Assembly: GCA_049518415.1 (NCBI GenBank)
Contig: JBEKRX010000021.1
Span: forward strand, 62,001-126,000
Origin: CAVQND01 sp049518415
Lineage (GTDB): Bacteria > Verrucomicrobiota > Verrucomicrobiia > Limisphaerales > UBA8199
Direction of reading: 5' to 3'
Length of the DNA stretch: 64,000 bases
The position numbers and the translations under genes are program-made. This document shows, one piece after another, positions 8,121-17,950 of this stretch. The notes beneath the pieces are model-generated. The model was not told the origin of the DNA and did not search any database. It saw only the letters and a program-made list of their open reading frames with translations. Positions within the stretch are counted from its first letter, which is position 1. Each line of letters starts with the position of its first letter.

Positions 8121-8258
8121 TTAGACCGGCGTCAGACGCTTGCGCCCGAGCCGGCGGCGATTGCGCAAAATGGCCCGGCCGCTCCGGCTCGCACTGCGGG
8201 CCAGGAACCCGTGCTGCCGTTTGCGGCGGATTTTCGACGGCTGATATTGTCGTTTCAT
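8121..8258 (-). CDS. rpmH: 50S ribosomal protein L34
   Basis: 45-residue L34, starting MKRQYQPSKIRRKRQHGFLA and continuing with the R-S-x-S-G-R-x-IL-x-RRR-x-GRKRL pattern that defines the family. The frame is open upstream to 8408, but L34 always begins at this MKR(T/Q)(Y/F)QP, so I used the ATG at 8258. It is the first gene of the leftward rpmH-rnpA-yidD-yidC-jag cluster. In many bacteria dnaA lies opposite rpmH; here the upstream neighbour is mqnC on the same strand. Confidence 0.95.
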   Translation of the reverse strand: MKRQYQPSKIRRKRQHGFLARSASRSGRAILRNRRRLGRKRLTPV

Positions 8259-8426
8259 AAGCTCGGTTCCGTTCGCCGCCCGCCACGTCGTGTCCGATTG
8301 ACGCCGCGCCAGCAAACGCCCCGTAAACGGAACGCCTGAGGATAACAGCCAAAAACCTCCTGTCAAGCCGGGCAAAAGAGGGGTGGAGTCCTGATTGGGT
8401 TCTGCCAATCTTCTGGACCATTGCGC

Positions 8427-9518
<1,092 letters not shown>

Positions 9519-9659
9519 GCCGGCAACGTAGCGGAGGTTGGCCCTTAAGACAAGCGGCCCGCCTTGCTTACAGTCTTGTAACCAGCTATTCACCGGATAC
9601 TTACAGGGTTTCCGGTGCGTTTCGCTTGCATTTCCGGCGGGGCCGGCCAAGGTATTCAC

Positions 9660-11252
9660 ATGCGCTTAGCCCGCAAGTTATTCACCACCCTGATCCCGCT
9701 TTTTGCCGCGGCCAGCTTGTTTGCCGCCGGCAAGGCCACGCAGGTCGTCCTGCTCGTCTGGGACGGCCTGCGCCCGGATTTTGTCACCGAGGAGAACACT
9801 CCCACCCTGGTTAAGCTGGCCCGCCAAGGGGTGACCTTTAAGAACCATCACCCCGTCTATATCAGCGCCACTGAAGTCAATGGCACCGCGCTGGCGACCG
9901 GCGTTTATCCCGGCCAAAGCGGGATCGTCGGCAACAAGGAATACCGGCCCGCCCTCGATGCCACCAAGCCGATTATGACCGCATCGCTGGCGGCCATCCG
10001 CAAGGCAGACGCGTTGACCGGCAACCATTACCTGGCTTTTCCCACCGTCGCCGAGATTCTCCACGCCCAGGGGCTGCGCACGGTGATTGCAGGAGCCAAA
10101 CCCGTGGCCCTGCTCCACGACCGTTTCCCCCGCTCCGACGACCGCCAGGGGGTTGACTTGTTCGCCGGCAAAGTCCTGCCCGAGGCCCTCGCCGCGAAGC
10201 TCGCCGGCCAGTTGGGCCCATTCCCCGCCAAGGCAAAGTCCAGCCCCGAGCGCGATGCCTGGACGACCGAGGCGCTCACGGGGCCGCTGTGGGAGAAAGG
10301 GGTGCCGCCCTTTTCGGTGCTCTGGCTGAGCGAGCCCGATTCTTCGCAGCACCTGCACGGGCCGGGTTCGCCGGCGGCACTGGCCGCCATCAAGAGCGCG
10401 GACCAGAACCTGGCCCGCGTCCTGGCGGCGCTGGCACAAAAGGGCCTGCGCGAACAGACTGATATCATCGTCGTTTCCGACCATGGCTTTTCCACCGTCG
10501 CCCGGAACACCGATGTCGCCAAGGCCTTGAACGAGCATGGATTCCATGCTGGCCGGGAGTTTCCGGAGCCAGGCCCGCGCCAGGGCGACATCCTGGTGGT
10601 GGGCAACGGCGGTTCGGCCTTTCTTTACGTGACCGGCCACGAACCGGCCCTGGTCAAGAAGGTGGTTCACTTTCTGCAAGCGCAACCCTTTTGCGGGGTG
10701 GTCTTGACCCGGCAGCCTGTTGCGGGCGCCTTCAGTCTCGAGCAGGCCAGGCTCAACGCGGCCACGGCCCCGGATATCGTGTTGTCGCTGCGCTGGAACC
10801 GGGACCGGAACCAGCACGGCACGCCGGGCCAGCTCTGCTCCGACCAGAGCGACTACGGACCGGGCCAGGGCATGCACGGGAGCCTCAGCCCCTTTGACAT
10901 GCACAACACCTGCGTCGCGGCCGGCCCCGATTTCCGCCACGGCGTGCTCGACGACCTGCCCACCGGCAACATCGATATTGCCCCCACCGTGCTTTGGCTC
11001 CTCGGCGTCCAACCCAGCCAGAAACAGTCCGGCCGCCTCCTCCGCGAGGCCCTGCTCCAACCACCAGCGCCCGCCCCCTCCCCCAAGTCCCATCACTTGG
11101 AGGCCAGCTATCGCGCCGAAAACTTCCTCTGGCGCCAATATCTCAATTACTCCACCGTCAACGGGGCGCTTTACCTCGACGAAGGCAATGGCCAGCAGGC
11201 GCCGCTGGGCGTGACCTGGGCAGGCCCCAGCATTTCCTCCCCATCCCAGTGA
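9660..11252 (+). CDS. secreted alkaline-phosphatase-superfamily phosphodiesterase
   Basis: 530-residue member of the type I phosphodiesterase / nucleotide pyrophosphatase family. The signal peptide is MRLARKLFTTLIPLFAAASLFAA. Metal and nucleophile motifs run in family order: LLVWDGLRPDF (first aspartate), a TEVNGTALATGVYPGQSGI nucleophile region, SEPDSSQHLHG (Asp and His ligands) and IIVVSDHGFST (Asp-His). The last His ligand is likely in MHGSLSPFDMHN. It should hydrolyse phosphodiester or phosphomonoester bonds outside the cytoplasm; the substrate is unknown. The ATG at 9660 is preferred over 9615 because it starts the signal peptide. It overlaps the next gene by one base (TGATG), so they are translationally coupled. 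Confidence 0.85.
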   Translation: MRLARKLFTTLIPLFAAASLFAAGKATQVVLLVWDGLRPDFVTEENTPTLVKLARQGVTFKNHHPVYISATEVNGTALATGVYPGQSGIVGNKEYRPALDATKPIMTASLAAIRKADALTGNHYLAFPTVAEILHAQGLRTVIAGAKPVALLHDRFPRSDDRQGVDLFAGKVLPEALAAKLAGQLGPFPAKAKSSPERDAWTTEALTGPLWEKGVPPFSVLWLSEPDSSQHLHGPGSPAALAAIKSADQNLARVLAALAQKGLREQTDIIVVSDHGFSTVARNTDVAKALNEHGFHAGREFPEPGPRQGDILVVGNGGSAFLYVTGHEPALVKKVVHFLQAQPFCGVVLTRQPVAGAFSLEQARLNAATAPDIVLSLRWNRDRNQHGTPGQLCSDQSDYGPGQGMHGSLSPFDMHNTCVAAGPDFRHGVLDDLPTGNIDIAPTVLWLLGVQPSQKQSGRLLREALLQPPAPAPSPKSHHLEASYRAENFLWRQYLNYSTVNGALYLDEGNGQQAPLGVTWAGPSISSPSQ

Positions 11253-11785
11253 TGAAGAATATTGTCTATTTTGACCTGGAGACGCAGAGGTCGGCCGAGG
11301 AGGTTGGCGGGTGGGACAACATCAGCCGGATGGGCATGAGCCTAGGAGTGACCTACAGCACGCAGCGGGGCGAGTACAGGATTTACGCCGAGAAGCAGGT
11401 GAACGACTTGATCGCCGATTTGCAGCGGGCGGACCTGGTGGTGGGCTTCAACAACCTGCGCTTTGACTACCAGGTGCTGTACGCCTACACGACCTTGGAC
11501 CTGCGCCAGCTTCCCACGCTGGACCTGCTGGTGGAGCTGCACCACCAGTTGCAGCACCGCCTCTCACTCGAGGCCATCGCCACCGCTACCTTCGGCCTCG
11601 AAAAAACCGCCCAAGGCCTCCAGGCCATCCAATGGTACCGCCAGGGCAAGCTGCTCGAACTCGCCGAGTATTGCTGTTACGACGTGAAGCTCACCCGGCT
11701 CATCCATGAGTACGGCGTCCAGCACCGCCAGCTCCATTATCACAATCGCTTCGGCAAGAAGCTCACCGTGCCCGTCAACTGGTAG
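11252..11785 (+). CDS. DEDD-type 3'-5' exonuclease-like protein (RNase H-like fold)
   Basis: 177-residue protein with the DEDDy exonuclease pattern. Motif I is IVYFDLETQ (Asp and Glu), motif II is ADLVVGFNNLRFDY (Asp), and motif III is YCCYDVKLT (Tyr-x3-Asp). This fits a stand-alone ribonuclease H-like exonuclease acting on DNA or RNA ends. The ATG at 11252 overlaps the TGA of the phosphodiesterase gene by one base, although the two functions are not obviously linked. The open frame extends upstream to 10994 only as a shadow of the previous gene. Substrate and role are unknown. Confidence 0.75.
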   Translation: MKNIVYFDLETQRSAEEVGGWDNISRMGMSLGVTYSTQRGEYRIYAEKQVNDLIADLQRADLVVGFNNLRFDYQVLYAYTTLDLRQLPTLDLLVELHHQLQHRLSLEAIATATFGLEKTAQGLQAIQWYRQGKLLELAEYCCYDVKLTRLIHEYGVQHRQLHYHNRFGKKLTVPVNW

Positions 11786-12038
11786 CCGCCCGGCAGTTCA
11801 GGCCTGCTCCCTCCCTTCGGCTCGCCCCGGTCGTCCTGTGGTGACCTCCCACCGCGCCCTCAACATCCTGGGCTGGCATCTGCGAAAGCCGCATCCTGAG
11901 TTCCAGGCCCCGCCGGGAGCCGCCAATCCTCATTCCCGCCAATGAGTATTCACCGCCAGCCCCGCCTTGAATCGGCCGCCGCAGCGGCTTACGTTGGTTC
12001 GCGTTGATTGAATTTTCACCAGTTAGGTTCCTGACGTT

Positions 12039-12425
12039 ATGAGTCCGGTTAAAGATTACATGGACGTGATGCAAAACATCGAAGCCGCGGTGGTGGCGCT
12101 ATGGCGCGCCCATCCCACCATGACCAATTATACTGCCATGCGGGCCTACGATGCGGCCATCGCCCACTATGCCGCCCTCGCCCGTCAACACACGCCCAAG
12201 CCGGCCAATCTGAGCGGCCTGGATGCAGCCTTGTTCCAAGCCGTCAAGGGCGTATCTGATTGGCGGCTGGGGCTGGTCAAACACGCGGACCGGCCCGAAG
12301 TCTCGCCGCTGCCGCCCGAAGACATGGTCGCCTGCCTGCGGAAACTCCGCAAATCAGTGGACCTGTGGACCGAGCGAGGCGGCCGGCAAGGCTACCTGGA
12401 GTACATCGTGAAATACCTGCCTTGA
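12039..12425 (+). CDS. conserved hypothetical protein, 128 aa
   Basis: I do not recognise the family. The protein is mostly helical (DYMDVMQNIEAAVVALWRAHP and LRKLRKSVDLWTERGG are amphipathic) and has no signal peptide, membrane segment or metal-binding motif. It ends with YLEYIVKYLP. It stands alone in a 250-bp gap to the left and 128 bp before the next rightward gene. The composition is like its neighbours, and the frame has a clear ATG and stop, so it is probably a real cytoplasmic protein. Confidence 0.6.
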   Translation: MSPVKDYMDVMQNIEAAVVALWRAHPTMTNYTAMRAYDAAIAHYAALARQHTPKPANLSGLDAALFQAVKGVSDWRLGLVKHADRPEVSPLPPEDMVACLRKLRKSVDLWTERGGRQGYLEYIVKYLP

Positions 12426-12431
12426 GCAAGT

Positions 12432-12459
12432 GCGGAGGGCGGAACGCGGAATGCCGCCC
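12432..12459. repeat. short heptad array, consensus GCGGANN
   Basis: Three to four 7-bp units (GCGGAGG, GCGGAAC, GCGGAAT, then a decayed unit) directly after the stop of the 128-residue gene and upstream of the beta-helix gene. An imperfect hairpin (TTCCAA / TTGGAA) follows near 12521. Confidence 0.65.
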
Positions 12460-12552
12460 CATTTTTTCTTCTGTTCCAGCAGCCAGGAAACTGGCAAAAG
12501 AGTGCCGGCAGAACGATTAATTCCAACACGAATTGGAACAAATGCCATCGCC

Positions 12553-14727
12553 ATGAAAACGCCGTTCTCCTTTCAGTTGACAGTCCTGCTGGCCTTGAGC
12601 CTGGGGGCCTGGGTTGGCCGGACGGGTTGCGCAGCCGACCTCTACCTCGCGCCCAATGGCAATGACCTCAATCCTGGCACACGAGCGCAGCCCTTCGCGA
12701 CCCTCGAACGGGCCCGCGCCGAAGTCCGCCGCCTCAGCCAGGCCGGCGCCGTCACGGTTTGGCTGCGCGGCGGCGATTACCTCCGCACCAACGCCTTCGA
12801 ACTGGCCGCTGCCGACTCAGGCTCGCCGGCAGCGCCCGTGGTTTGGCGGGGCTGCCCGGGGGAAACGGCGCGCCTGCTCGGTGGCCGGAAGCTCGCCGGC
12901 TTCGCAAAGGTCAGCGACCCTGCCATCCTGGCGCGGCTTAGCGAGGCGGCGCGCGGGCGCGTGGTGCAGGTCGACCTCCGGCAGCTTGGCATCACCGATT
13001 TCGGCGAGATGAAATCGCGCGGCTTTGGCCGGCCGCAGACCCCGGCGCACTGCGAATTGTTTTGCGGCGGCAAACCCATGACGCTGGCGCGCTGGCCCAA
13101 CGAAGGGGCCTGGGCCGAGCTCGCCGGGTTCCCGGAGACTGGCGGCCAGAACGATGGCCACGGCGGCAGCATCGGCGCCCTGGAAGGCGGCTTCTTCTAC
13201 CACGGCGACCGCCCGCGCGGCTGGAAGGAGACCGGCGATTGCTGGGTGCACGGCTACTGGGCCTGGGACTGGGCCAACTCGTATGAGCGCGTGGCCGCCC
13301 TCGACCTCGAACGCCGCCTCATCCGCACCGCGGCGCCGCATGGGATTTATGGCTTCCGCAAAGGACAGCGCTTTTATTTCCTCAATCTGCTGGAGGAACT
13401 CGACCAGCCGGGCGAGTGGTTTCTCGACCGGAAAAGCGGCCTCCTTTACTTCTGGCCGCCGGCCGCGGCCCCGGAGCCGGACCGCCCGGCCGCCGCTCCG
13501 CCCGCAACCGCCGGCCCCGCCCAAGGCCTCGAAATAACTCAGGAAGTCCTGCTTTCTCTCCTCAGCCAGCCGCTGCTCAAGCTGACCGACCTCGCCCATG
13601 TCACTTTCTGCGGTCTGGTCCTGGAGGCGGCGCGCGGCAACGCCGTCGAGATTCGCGCCGGCGCCAGCAACCGCATCGCCGGCTGCCTGCTCCGCAACCT
13701 GGGGAACTCCGGCGTGGTCATCGAGGGCGGCACCGGCCATGGCGTCGTGAGCTGCGACGTGTTCGACACCGGCGACGGCGGCGTGTCCCTCCGCGGCGGG
13801 GACCGCCGGACACTCACGCCCGGCGGCCATTTTGTCGAGAACTGCCATTTCGCCCGCCAGGGCCGCTGGTCCAAGTGCTACGTGCCGGCCATCCTGCTGG
13901 ACGGAGTCGGCCTGCGCGCCTCGCACAACCTCATCCACGACCACCCCCATTGCGCCATCCTCTTCAACGGCAACGACCACCTCATCGAGGCCAACGAAAT
14001 CCATCACATCGCCCTCGAAACCGGCGACGTGGGCGCCATTTACACCGGCCGCGATTACACCTACCGCGGCAATCGCATCCGGCACAATTTCATTCACCAT
14101 ACCGGCGGCGTCGGGATGGGTTCGATGGGCGTCTATATGGACGACTGTGTGAGCGGCGCGGAGATTTTCGGGAACGTCTTTTACCGCGTCCAACGGGCCG
14201 TGTTCCTCGGCGGCGGCCGCGACCACCAGGTCCTCAATAACGTCTTTGTGGACTGCAACCCCGCCGTGGCGCTCGATGGGCGGGGCCTGGACAAATCCCC
14301 GGTCTGGCGCCAGATGGTGGACCAAACCATGCGCCGGAGTTTGGCCCAGGCCCCGCTCGAACTCTACCGCGCCCGCTATCCGGCGCTCAAAACCCTCGAC
14401 CGCTACTACGGTCCCCCGGCCGGACCGGCCATCGCAGGCGACGCCTTTCAAGGCCTGCCGCCCGAGGGCAACGTCGTCGCCCGCAACATCTGCCTGGGCC
14501 AGTGGCTGACCGTCTCCTGGCACGCCCGGCCGGAGATGCTGCGCCTCGAGGATAACCTGACCAACGCCGAACCAGGTTTCGTGGCCGCCCCGGCCGAGCC
14601 GCTCCGGCCCGCGGACTTCGACCTCAAACCCGACTCCCCGGCCTGGAAGCTGGGCTTTGAAAAAATCCCGCTCCAAGACATCGGCCTGCGGCACGACGAA
14701 CTCCGAGCCGCCCTGCCGGGAAGCTAG
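12553..14727 (+). CDS. secreted right-handed beta-helix protein
   Basis: 724-residue secreted protein with a parallel beta-helix. The signal peptide (MKTPFSFQLTVLLALSLG) is followed by DLYLAPNGNDLNPGT and PFATLERARAEVRRL, the usual N-terminal cap of DUF1565-type secreted beta-helix proteins. The middle part (about 330-590) has repeated right-handed helix turns such as NRIAGCLLRNLGNSGVVIEGG, HNLIHDHPHCAILFNGN and NRIRHNFIHHTGG. Such proteins are often polysaccharide lyases or glycoside hydrolases, but no catalytic set is certain here. The ATG at 12553 was chosen because the earlier in-frame ATG (12430) lies in the gap and lacks a signal peptide. It is most likely involved in carbohydrate binding or breakdown outside the cell. 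Confidence 0.8.
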   Translation: MKTPFSFQLTVLLALSLGAWVGRTGCAADLYLAPNGNDLNPGTRAQPFATLERARAEVRRLSQAGAVTVWLRGGDYLRTNAFELAAADSGSPAAPVVWRGCPGETARLLGGRKLAGFAKVSDPAILARLSEAARGRVVQVDLRQLGITDFGEMKSRGFGRPQTPAHCELFCGGKPMTLARWPNEGAWAELAGFPETGGQNDGHGGSIGALEGGFFYHGDRPRGWKETGDCWVHGYWAWDWANSYERVAALDLERRLIRTAAPHGIYGFRKGQRFYFLNLLEELDQPGEWFLDRKSGLLYFWPPAAAPEPDRPAAAPPATAGPAQGLEITQEVLLSLLSQPLLKLTDLAHVTFCGLVLEAARGNAVEIRAGASNRIAGCLLRNLGNSGVVIEGGTGHGVVSCDVFDTGDGGVSLRGGDRRTLTPGGHFVENCHFARQGRWSKCYVPAILLDGVGLRASHNLIHDHPHCAILFNGNDHLIEANEIHHIALETGDVGAIYTGRDYTYRGNRIRHNFIHHTGGVGMGSMGVYMDDCVSGAEIFGNVFYRVQRAVFLGGGRDHQVLNNVFVDCNPAVALDGRGLDKSPVWRQMVDQTMRRSLAQAPLELYRARYPALKTLDRYYGPPAGPAIAGDAFQGLPPEGNVVARNICLGQWLTVSWHARPEMLRLEDNLTNAEPGFVAAPAEPLRPADFDLKPDSPAWKLGFEKIPLQDIGLRHDELRAALPGS

Positions 14728-14797
14728 CTGGATTTTCTCCTTGCCGGCCGCAAGATTCTCTTGCAGGCTTCGGGCGCACTTTCCAAAACACAAACTT

Positions 14798-15895
14798 ATG
14801 AGCGCGCCACGCAACAACTATCCAAAGCTCCACAACGCCATGTGGCCGGGCCTGGTCGGCAAAGGCAGTCCGGGCGCCGAACCCGTCATTGACCTCGACA
14901 CCATGCTCGATTTGACCGCCAAGGCCGAGGTCGAGGGCACCCGCTTCGACGGCCTCGACCTCTTTCTTTTCGACCCGCACATCAACATCGATAGCGACGA
15001 CGATGCCCTGAAACGCCTGGCCGACAAAGTCCGCGCCCGGGGTTTCGTGGTCGGCTCCGTCGTCGCCCCGGTTTGGACGCCCACGGGCGGCGGCCCCGCC
15101 ATCGGCAGCGACGAGGACCGCAAACGATTCGTCGCTCAAGTGCGCAAGGCCTGCCGCCTCGGCCAAAAGCTGCGCGAACTGGGAGTCCGTCCTTACGGGG
15201 TGGTGCGCATCGATTCGGCCTGCGGCGTGGCCGATTGGGCAAAGGACCCGCCGGCCAACCAGGAAAAAATCGCGCAGACCTTCAAAGAGGCCTGCCTTGT
15301 GGCCGAGGATTTCGGCGAGCGCCTGGCGGCCGAAGGCGAGATCTGCTGGGGCGGCATGCATAGCTGGAAAAAGATGCTGGGCCTGCTGGAGCGGGTGAAC
15401 CGGCCCCAAACCCTCGGCTTCCAGGCCGACATGGCCCACACGCTCCTTTATCTCCTGGGCTACAACGCCCCGGAAGATGCCATCCTCCCGCCGGCCTGGG
15501 ATTGGTCTGACCCCACTCGCCTCGACGCCGCCATGCAAACCCTCACGACCGCGCTCCGGCCCTGGACCATCGACTTCCACGTGGCCCAGAATGACGCCAC
15601 CGTCCACGGCTCGGGCACGCACGATAAGACCGGCCACCACTGCCTGCCCGACGACCCCAACGGCAAGCTCAGCATTGCCCGCCACGCCGGCTATTGGCTG
15701 CGCGGCCAGGACGGCCAGCCCACCAAGGCCTTCCGCCACATCTGCTGGGATGGTTGCATGTTCCCCAACTCGGTCATGAGGCAGCAGGAAACCTGGAACA
15801 ACATCCTCCGAACCATGATCGCTGTGCGCCAGGCGCACGGCTGGCACGAAGAACCCGCCCCCGCCACACCCCGCCGCCGCAAACACCGGCCCTGA
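14798..15895 (+). CDS. xylose-isomerase-like TIM barrel protein
   Basis: 365-residue cytoplasmic protein that looks like a sugar isomerase/epimerase of the AP endonuclease 2 superfamily. Features are the early MWPGLVGKG segment, FDGLDLFLFDPHINID, RARGFVVGSVVAPVW, a glutamate/histidine region AEGEICWGGMHSWKK, then QADMAHTLLYLLG and IDFHVAQND, which supply His/Asp metal-ligand candidates. Closest recognised types are annotated as sugar phosphate isomerase/epimerase in Verrucomicrobia and Planctomycetes. The substrate is unknown. The start at 14798 (MSAPRNNYPK) is preferred over the earlier in-frame ATG inside the previous gene. It lies 70 bp after the beta-helix gene on the same strand, so the two may work on the same carbohydrate. 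Confidence 0.7.
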   Translation: MSAPRNNYPKLHNAMWPGLVGKGSPGAEPVIDLDTMLDLTAKAEVEGTRFDGLDLFLFDPHINIDSDDDALKRLADKVRARGFVVGSVVAPVWTPTGGGPAIGSDEDRKRFVAQVRKACRLGQKLRELGVRPYGVVRIDSACGVADWAKDPPANQEKIAQTFKEACLVAEDFGERLAAEGEICWGGMHSWKKMLGLLERVNRPQTLGFQADMAHTLLYLLGYNAPEDAILPPAWDWSDPTRLDAAMQTLTTALRPWTIDFHVAQNDATVHGSGTHDKTGHHCLPDDPNGKLSIARHAGYWLRGQDGQPTKAFRHICWDGCMFPNSVMRQQETWNNILRTMIAVRQAHGWHEEPAPATPRRRKHRP

Positions 15896-15940
15896 AGGAT
15901 TCTCCTTGAACCGGGCGGCACTCTGCGGCACATTGCCCGC

Positions 15941-16034
15941 TGCCAGGGCCCATGGAATGTGGACTTACGAACCCCGCCAGGGCCGGAAGGCAGCAACGGC
16001 AGTCTGCTCCGCATCTGCCGTGGTCACCCTGGCA
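15941..16034 (+). ncRNA. ffs: signal recognition particle RNA, small bacterial type
   Basis: The conserved apical hairpin of bacterial SRP RNA is present near 15982-16007: CCAGGGCCGGAAGGCAGCAA carries the GGAAGGCAGCA pattern bound by Ffh. The flanks TGCCAGGG (15941-15948) and CCCTGGCA (16027-16034) pair to close the rod. The exact ends are estimated. Location directly upstream of dnaX, ybaB and recR is a common arrangement for this RNA and supports the call. Confidence 0.85.
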
Positions 16035-16043
16035 TCCGAATTG

Positions 16044-16130
16044 GCGATTTACGATTTTGGTTTTACGTCGCCTGGCCAGGGTGCGACACTGCCCCGGCGC
16101 GCAAATCGTAAAGCGCAAATCGTAAACTCA
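16044..16130. repeat. inverted pair of heptad arrays before dnaX
   Basis: Left arm 16044-16064 has three 7-bp units (GCGATTT, ACGATTT, TGGTTTT). Right arm 16103-16130 has four units in opposite orientation (AAATCGT, AAAGCGC, AAATCGT, AAACTCA). The right arm ends exactly at the dnaX ATG. The core between them is 38 bp. Confidence 0.8.
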
Positions 16131-17879
16131 ATGTCCTATCAAGTCATAGCCCGGAAGTATCGCCCGCAACGGTTCGAGGAGGTGGTGGGACAGGAGCACG
16201 TCACTCAGACCCTCGCGCACGCCGTCGCACAGAACCGCATCGCCCACGCTTACCTGTTTTGCGGGCCGCACGGTACCGGCAAGACCACCATCGCCCGCAT
16301 CTTTGCCAAGTGCCTCAATGCCACCGGCGGGCCAAAGGTCGATTTCGACGACCACGACCCCCGCTGCCGCGAAATCACCGAGGGCCGCTCCCTCGATGTG
16401 CTCGAGATCGACGCCGCCAGCAACCGCGGTATCGATGAAATCCGCGGCCTGCGCGACACCGTCAAGTACGCCCCGGCCGCCTCCAAGTTCAAAGTCTATA
16501 TCATCGACGAAGTCCACATGCTCACCAAGGAGGCCTTCAACGCCCTGCTCAAGACCCTGGAAGAGCCCCCCGCCCATGTGAAGTTCATGTTTGCCACCAC
16601 CGAACCGGAGAAGGTCTTGCCCACCATCCTGTCGCGCTGCCAGCGCTTCGACCTGCGCCGCATCCCGGCCGCGCTCATCGTCAAGCACCTGGCCGACATC
16701 GCCCGGCAGGAGAAGGTCACCGTCCATCCGGCGGCCCTTTACGCCATGGCCCGCGGCGCCGAAGGGGCCATGCGCGATGCCCAATCCGCCCTCGACCAGT
16801 TGATCAGCTTCTGCGGCGACAAGATCGAGGAGGCCGACGTGCTGGCCATGTTCGGCCTCACGGCCCACAAGCAGCTCCTGGACCTTGCCCGCGCCGTCCT
16901 GGCGGGCGAAGTCGAAAGCGCCCTCCGGCAGTTGCATGACCTGGCCGCTCATGGCCAGGACCTGGGCCGCCTGCTCGCCGACTTGCTCAACCATTTCCGC
17001 AACCTGCTCATCTTCCAGGTCTCCCGCGGCGACCTGAACCTCCTGGAAGTGACCGAGGCGGAAGCCGCCGCCCTGGCCGACCAAGCCAAGCTGGCCACCA
17101 CCGAAGGACTGACCCGCATCCTCGAGGTGCTGGGCGACGCCGACCTGCGCCTGCGCGAGACCACCTCCAAGATGATTCTGCTCGAAGTCGCCTTGCTCAA
17201 GGCCATCGAGGCCCGCAATGCGGTCAGCCTCGACGCCCTCCTCAAACAACTCCAGGGCCTGCGGGCCGAACCAGGCCGCGGCCGCCTCGTCAGCCTCCCG
17301 ACACCCACGCCCATCCCAGCCCCGGCCTCCGCCCCGAAGCCATTCCCGGCCGAGACCGGGCCGAGCGTGGCGCCGGCCGCTTACCCGGCCGCACCGGAGC
17401 CGGCGCCCGCCGCGGCCGCCCAGATGCGTGAGCAGCATGCCCCGGCTCCGCCCGCGCCCGCGGGGGAGCTCCCCCAGTTATGGGCCAGGCTGCTCGAGGC
17501 CGTCGGCCGCGCCAGCCCCTTCACGCGCACCTACCTGCTCGAAGCGCACCCCGTTTCGTTCACCAAGAACCTGTTCACCATCGGCTTCGACCCCGAATTT
17601 CAAGACCGCATGAGCCTGGTGGACAACGCGCGCAGCCATTCCCTGCTCCAAACCAAACTGCTCGAATTGGGCTTTCCCAATGTCCAGTTCAAATTTATCC
17701 AGGCCGACGCCCCGGAGCGCCAGGCCGCCGCGCCCCAGCCGCCGCCCAAAACCCCAGCCGCCCCCGCCAACCAAAAACTGGCCCCTGTCCCCTTCAGCAA
17801 GGAGGATTTCAAGAACGACCCCCTCATCCAGAAGGCCCTCGAACTCTTTAAAGGCCAAATCGTTGAAGTCCGCGCCTGA
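16131..17879 (+). CDS. dnaX: DNA polymerase III subunits gamma/tau
   Basis: 582-residue clamp-loader ATPase. It starts MSYQVIARKYRPQRFEEVVG, has the Walker A motif GPHGTGKTT (about 45-53), the Walker B/DExx segment KVYIIDEVHML, the SRC motif ILSRCQRFDLRRI, and a Pro/Ala-rich linker near 385-430 leading to a tau-like C-terminal domain. Most DnaX proteins carry a four-cysteine zinc module after Walker A; here that stretch reads KCLNATGGPKVDFDDHDPRC, so most of the zinc cysteines are lost. DnaX loads the sliding clamp and couples polymerases at the fork. It follows SRP RNA and precedes ybaB-recR, a classical order. The open frame extends to 15906, but only the ATG at 16131 gives the family N-terminus. 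Confidence 0.96.
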   Translation: MSYQVIARKYRPQRFEEVVGQEHVTQTLAHAVAQNRIAHAYLFCGPHGTGKTTIARIFAKCLNATGGPKVDFDDHDPRCREITEGRSLDVLEIDAASNRGIDEIRGLRDTVKYAPAASKFKVYIIDEVHMLTKEAFNALLKTLEEPPAHVKFMFATTEPEKVLPTILSRCQRFDLRRIPAALIVKHLADIARQEKVTVHPAALYAMARGAEGAMRDAQSALDQLISFCGDKIEEADVLAMFGLTAHKQLLDLARAVLAGEVESALRQLHDLAAHGQDLGRLLADLLNHFRNLLIFQVSRGDLNLLEVTEAEAAALADQAKLATTEGLTRILEVLGDADLRLRETTSKMILLEVALLKAIEARNAVSLDALLKQLQGLRAEPGRGRLVSLPTPTPIPAPASAPKPFPAETGPSVAPAAYPAAPEPAPAAAAQMREQHAPAPPAPAGELPQLWARLLEAVGRASPFTRTYLLEAHPVSFTKNLFTIGFDPEFQDRMSLVDNARSHSLLQTKLLELGFPNVQFKFIQADAPERQAAAPQPPPKTPAAPANQKLAPVPFSKEDFKNDPLIQKALELFKGQIVEVRA

Positions 17880-17909
17880 CCCTGCGCCAACCCCGCTCCC
17901 CTCTTCCGC

Positions 17910-17945
17910 TCTTTTAACTTTCTTAACTCATTCAACTCCTTCGTT
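17910..17945. repeat. 9-bp array in the dnaX-ybaB gap
   Basis: Four 9-bp units (TCTTTTAAC, TTTCTTAAC, TCATTCAAC, TCCTTCGTT) in register, ending 5 bp before the ybaB ATG. Read one base later it contains CTCATTCAA, a unit also present at 36794-36802 in the phage-type block. Confidence 0.75.
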
Positions 17946-17950
17946 GCGCT

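Noticed and set aside
7724..8260. Origin of replication near rpmH-rnpA
   Set aside because: Only one DnaA-box-like TTATCCACT was seen near 7729; there is no dnaA gene and no cluster of boxes or AT-rich unwinding region.
12817..14817. 666-residue minus-strand frame opposite the beta-helix gene
   Set aside because: Shadow frame; the plus-strand product has a signal peptide and clear beta-helix turns.
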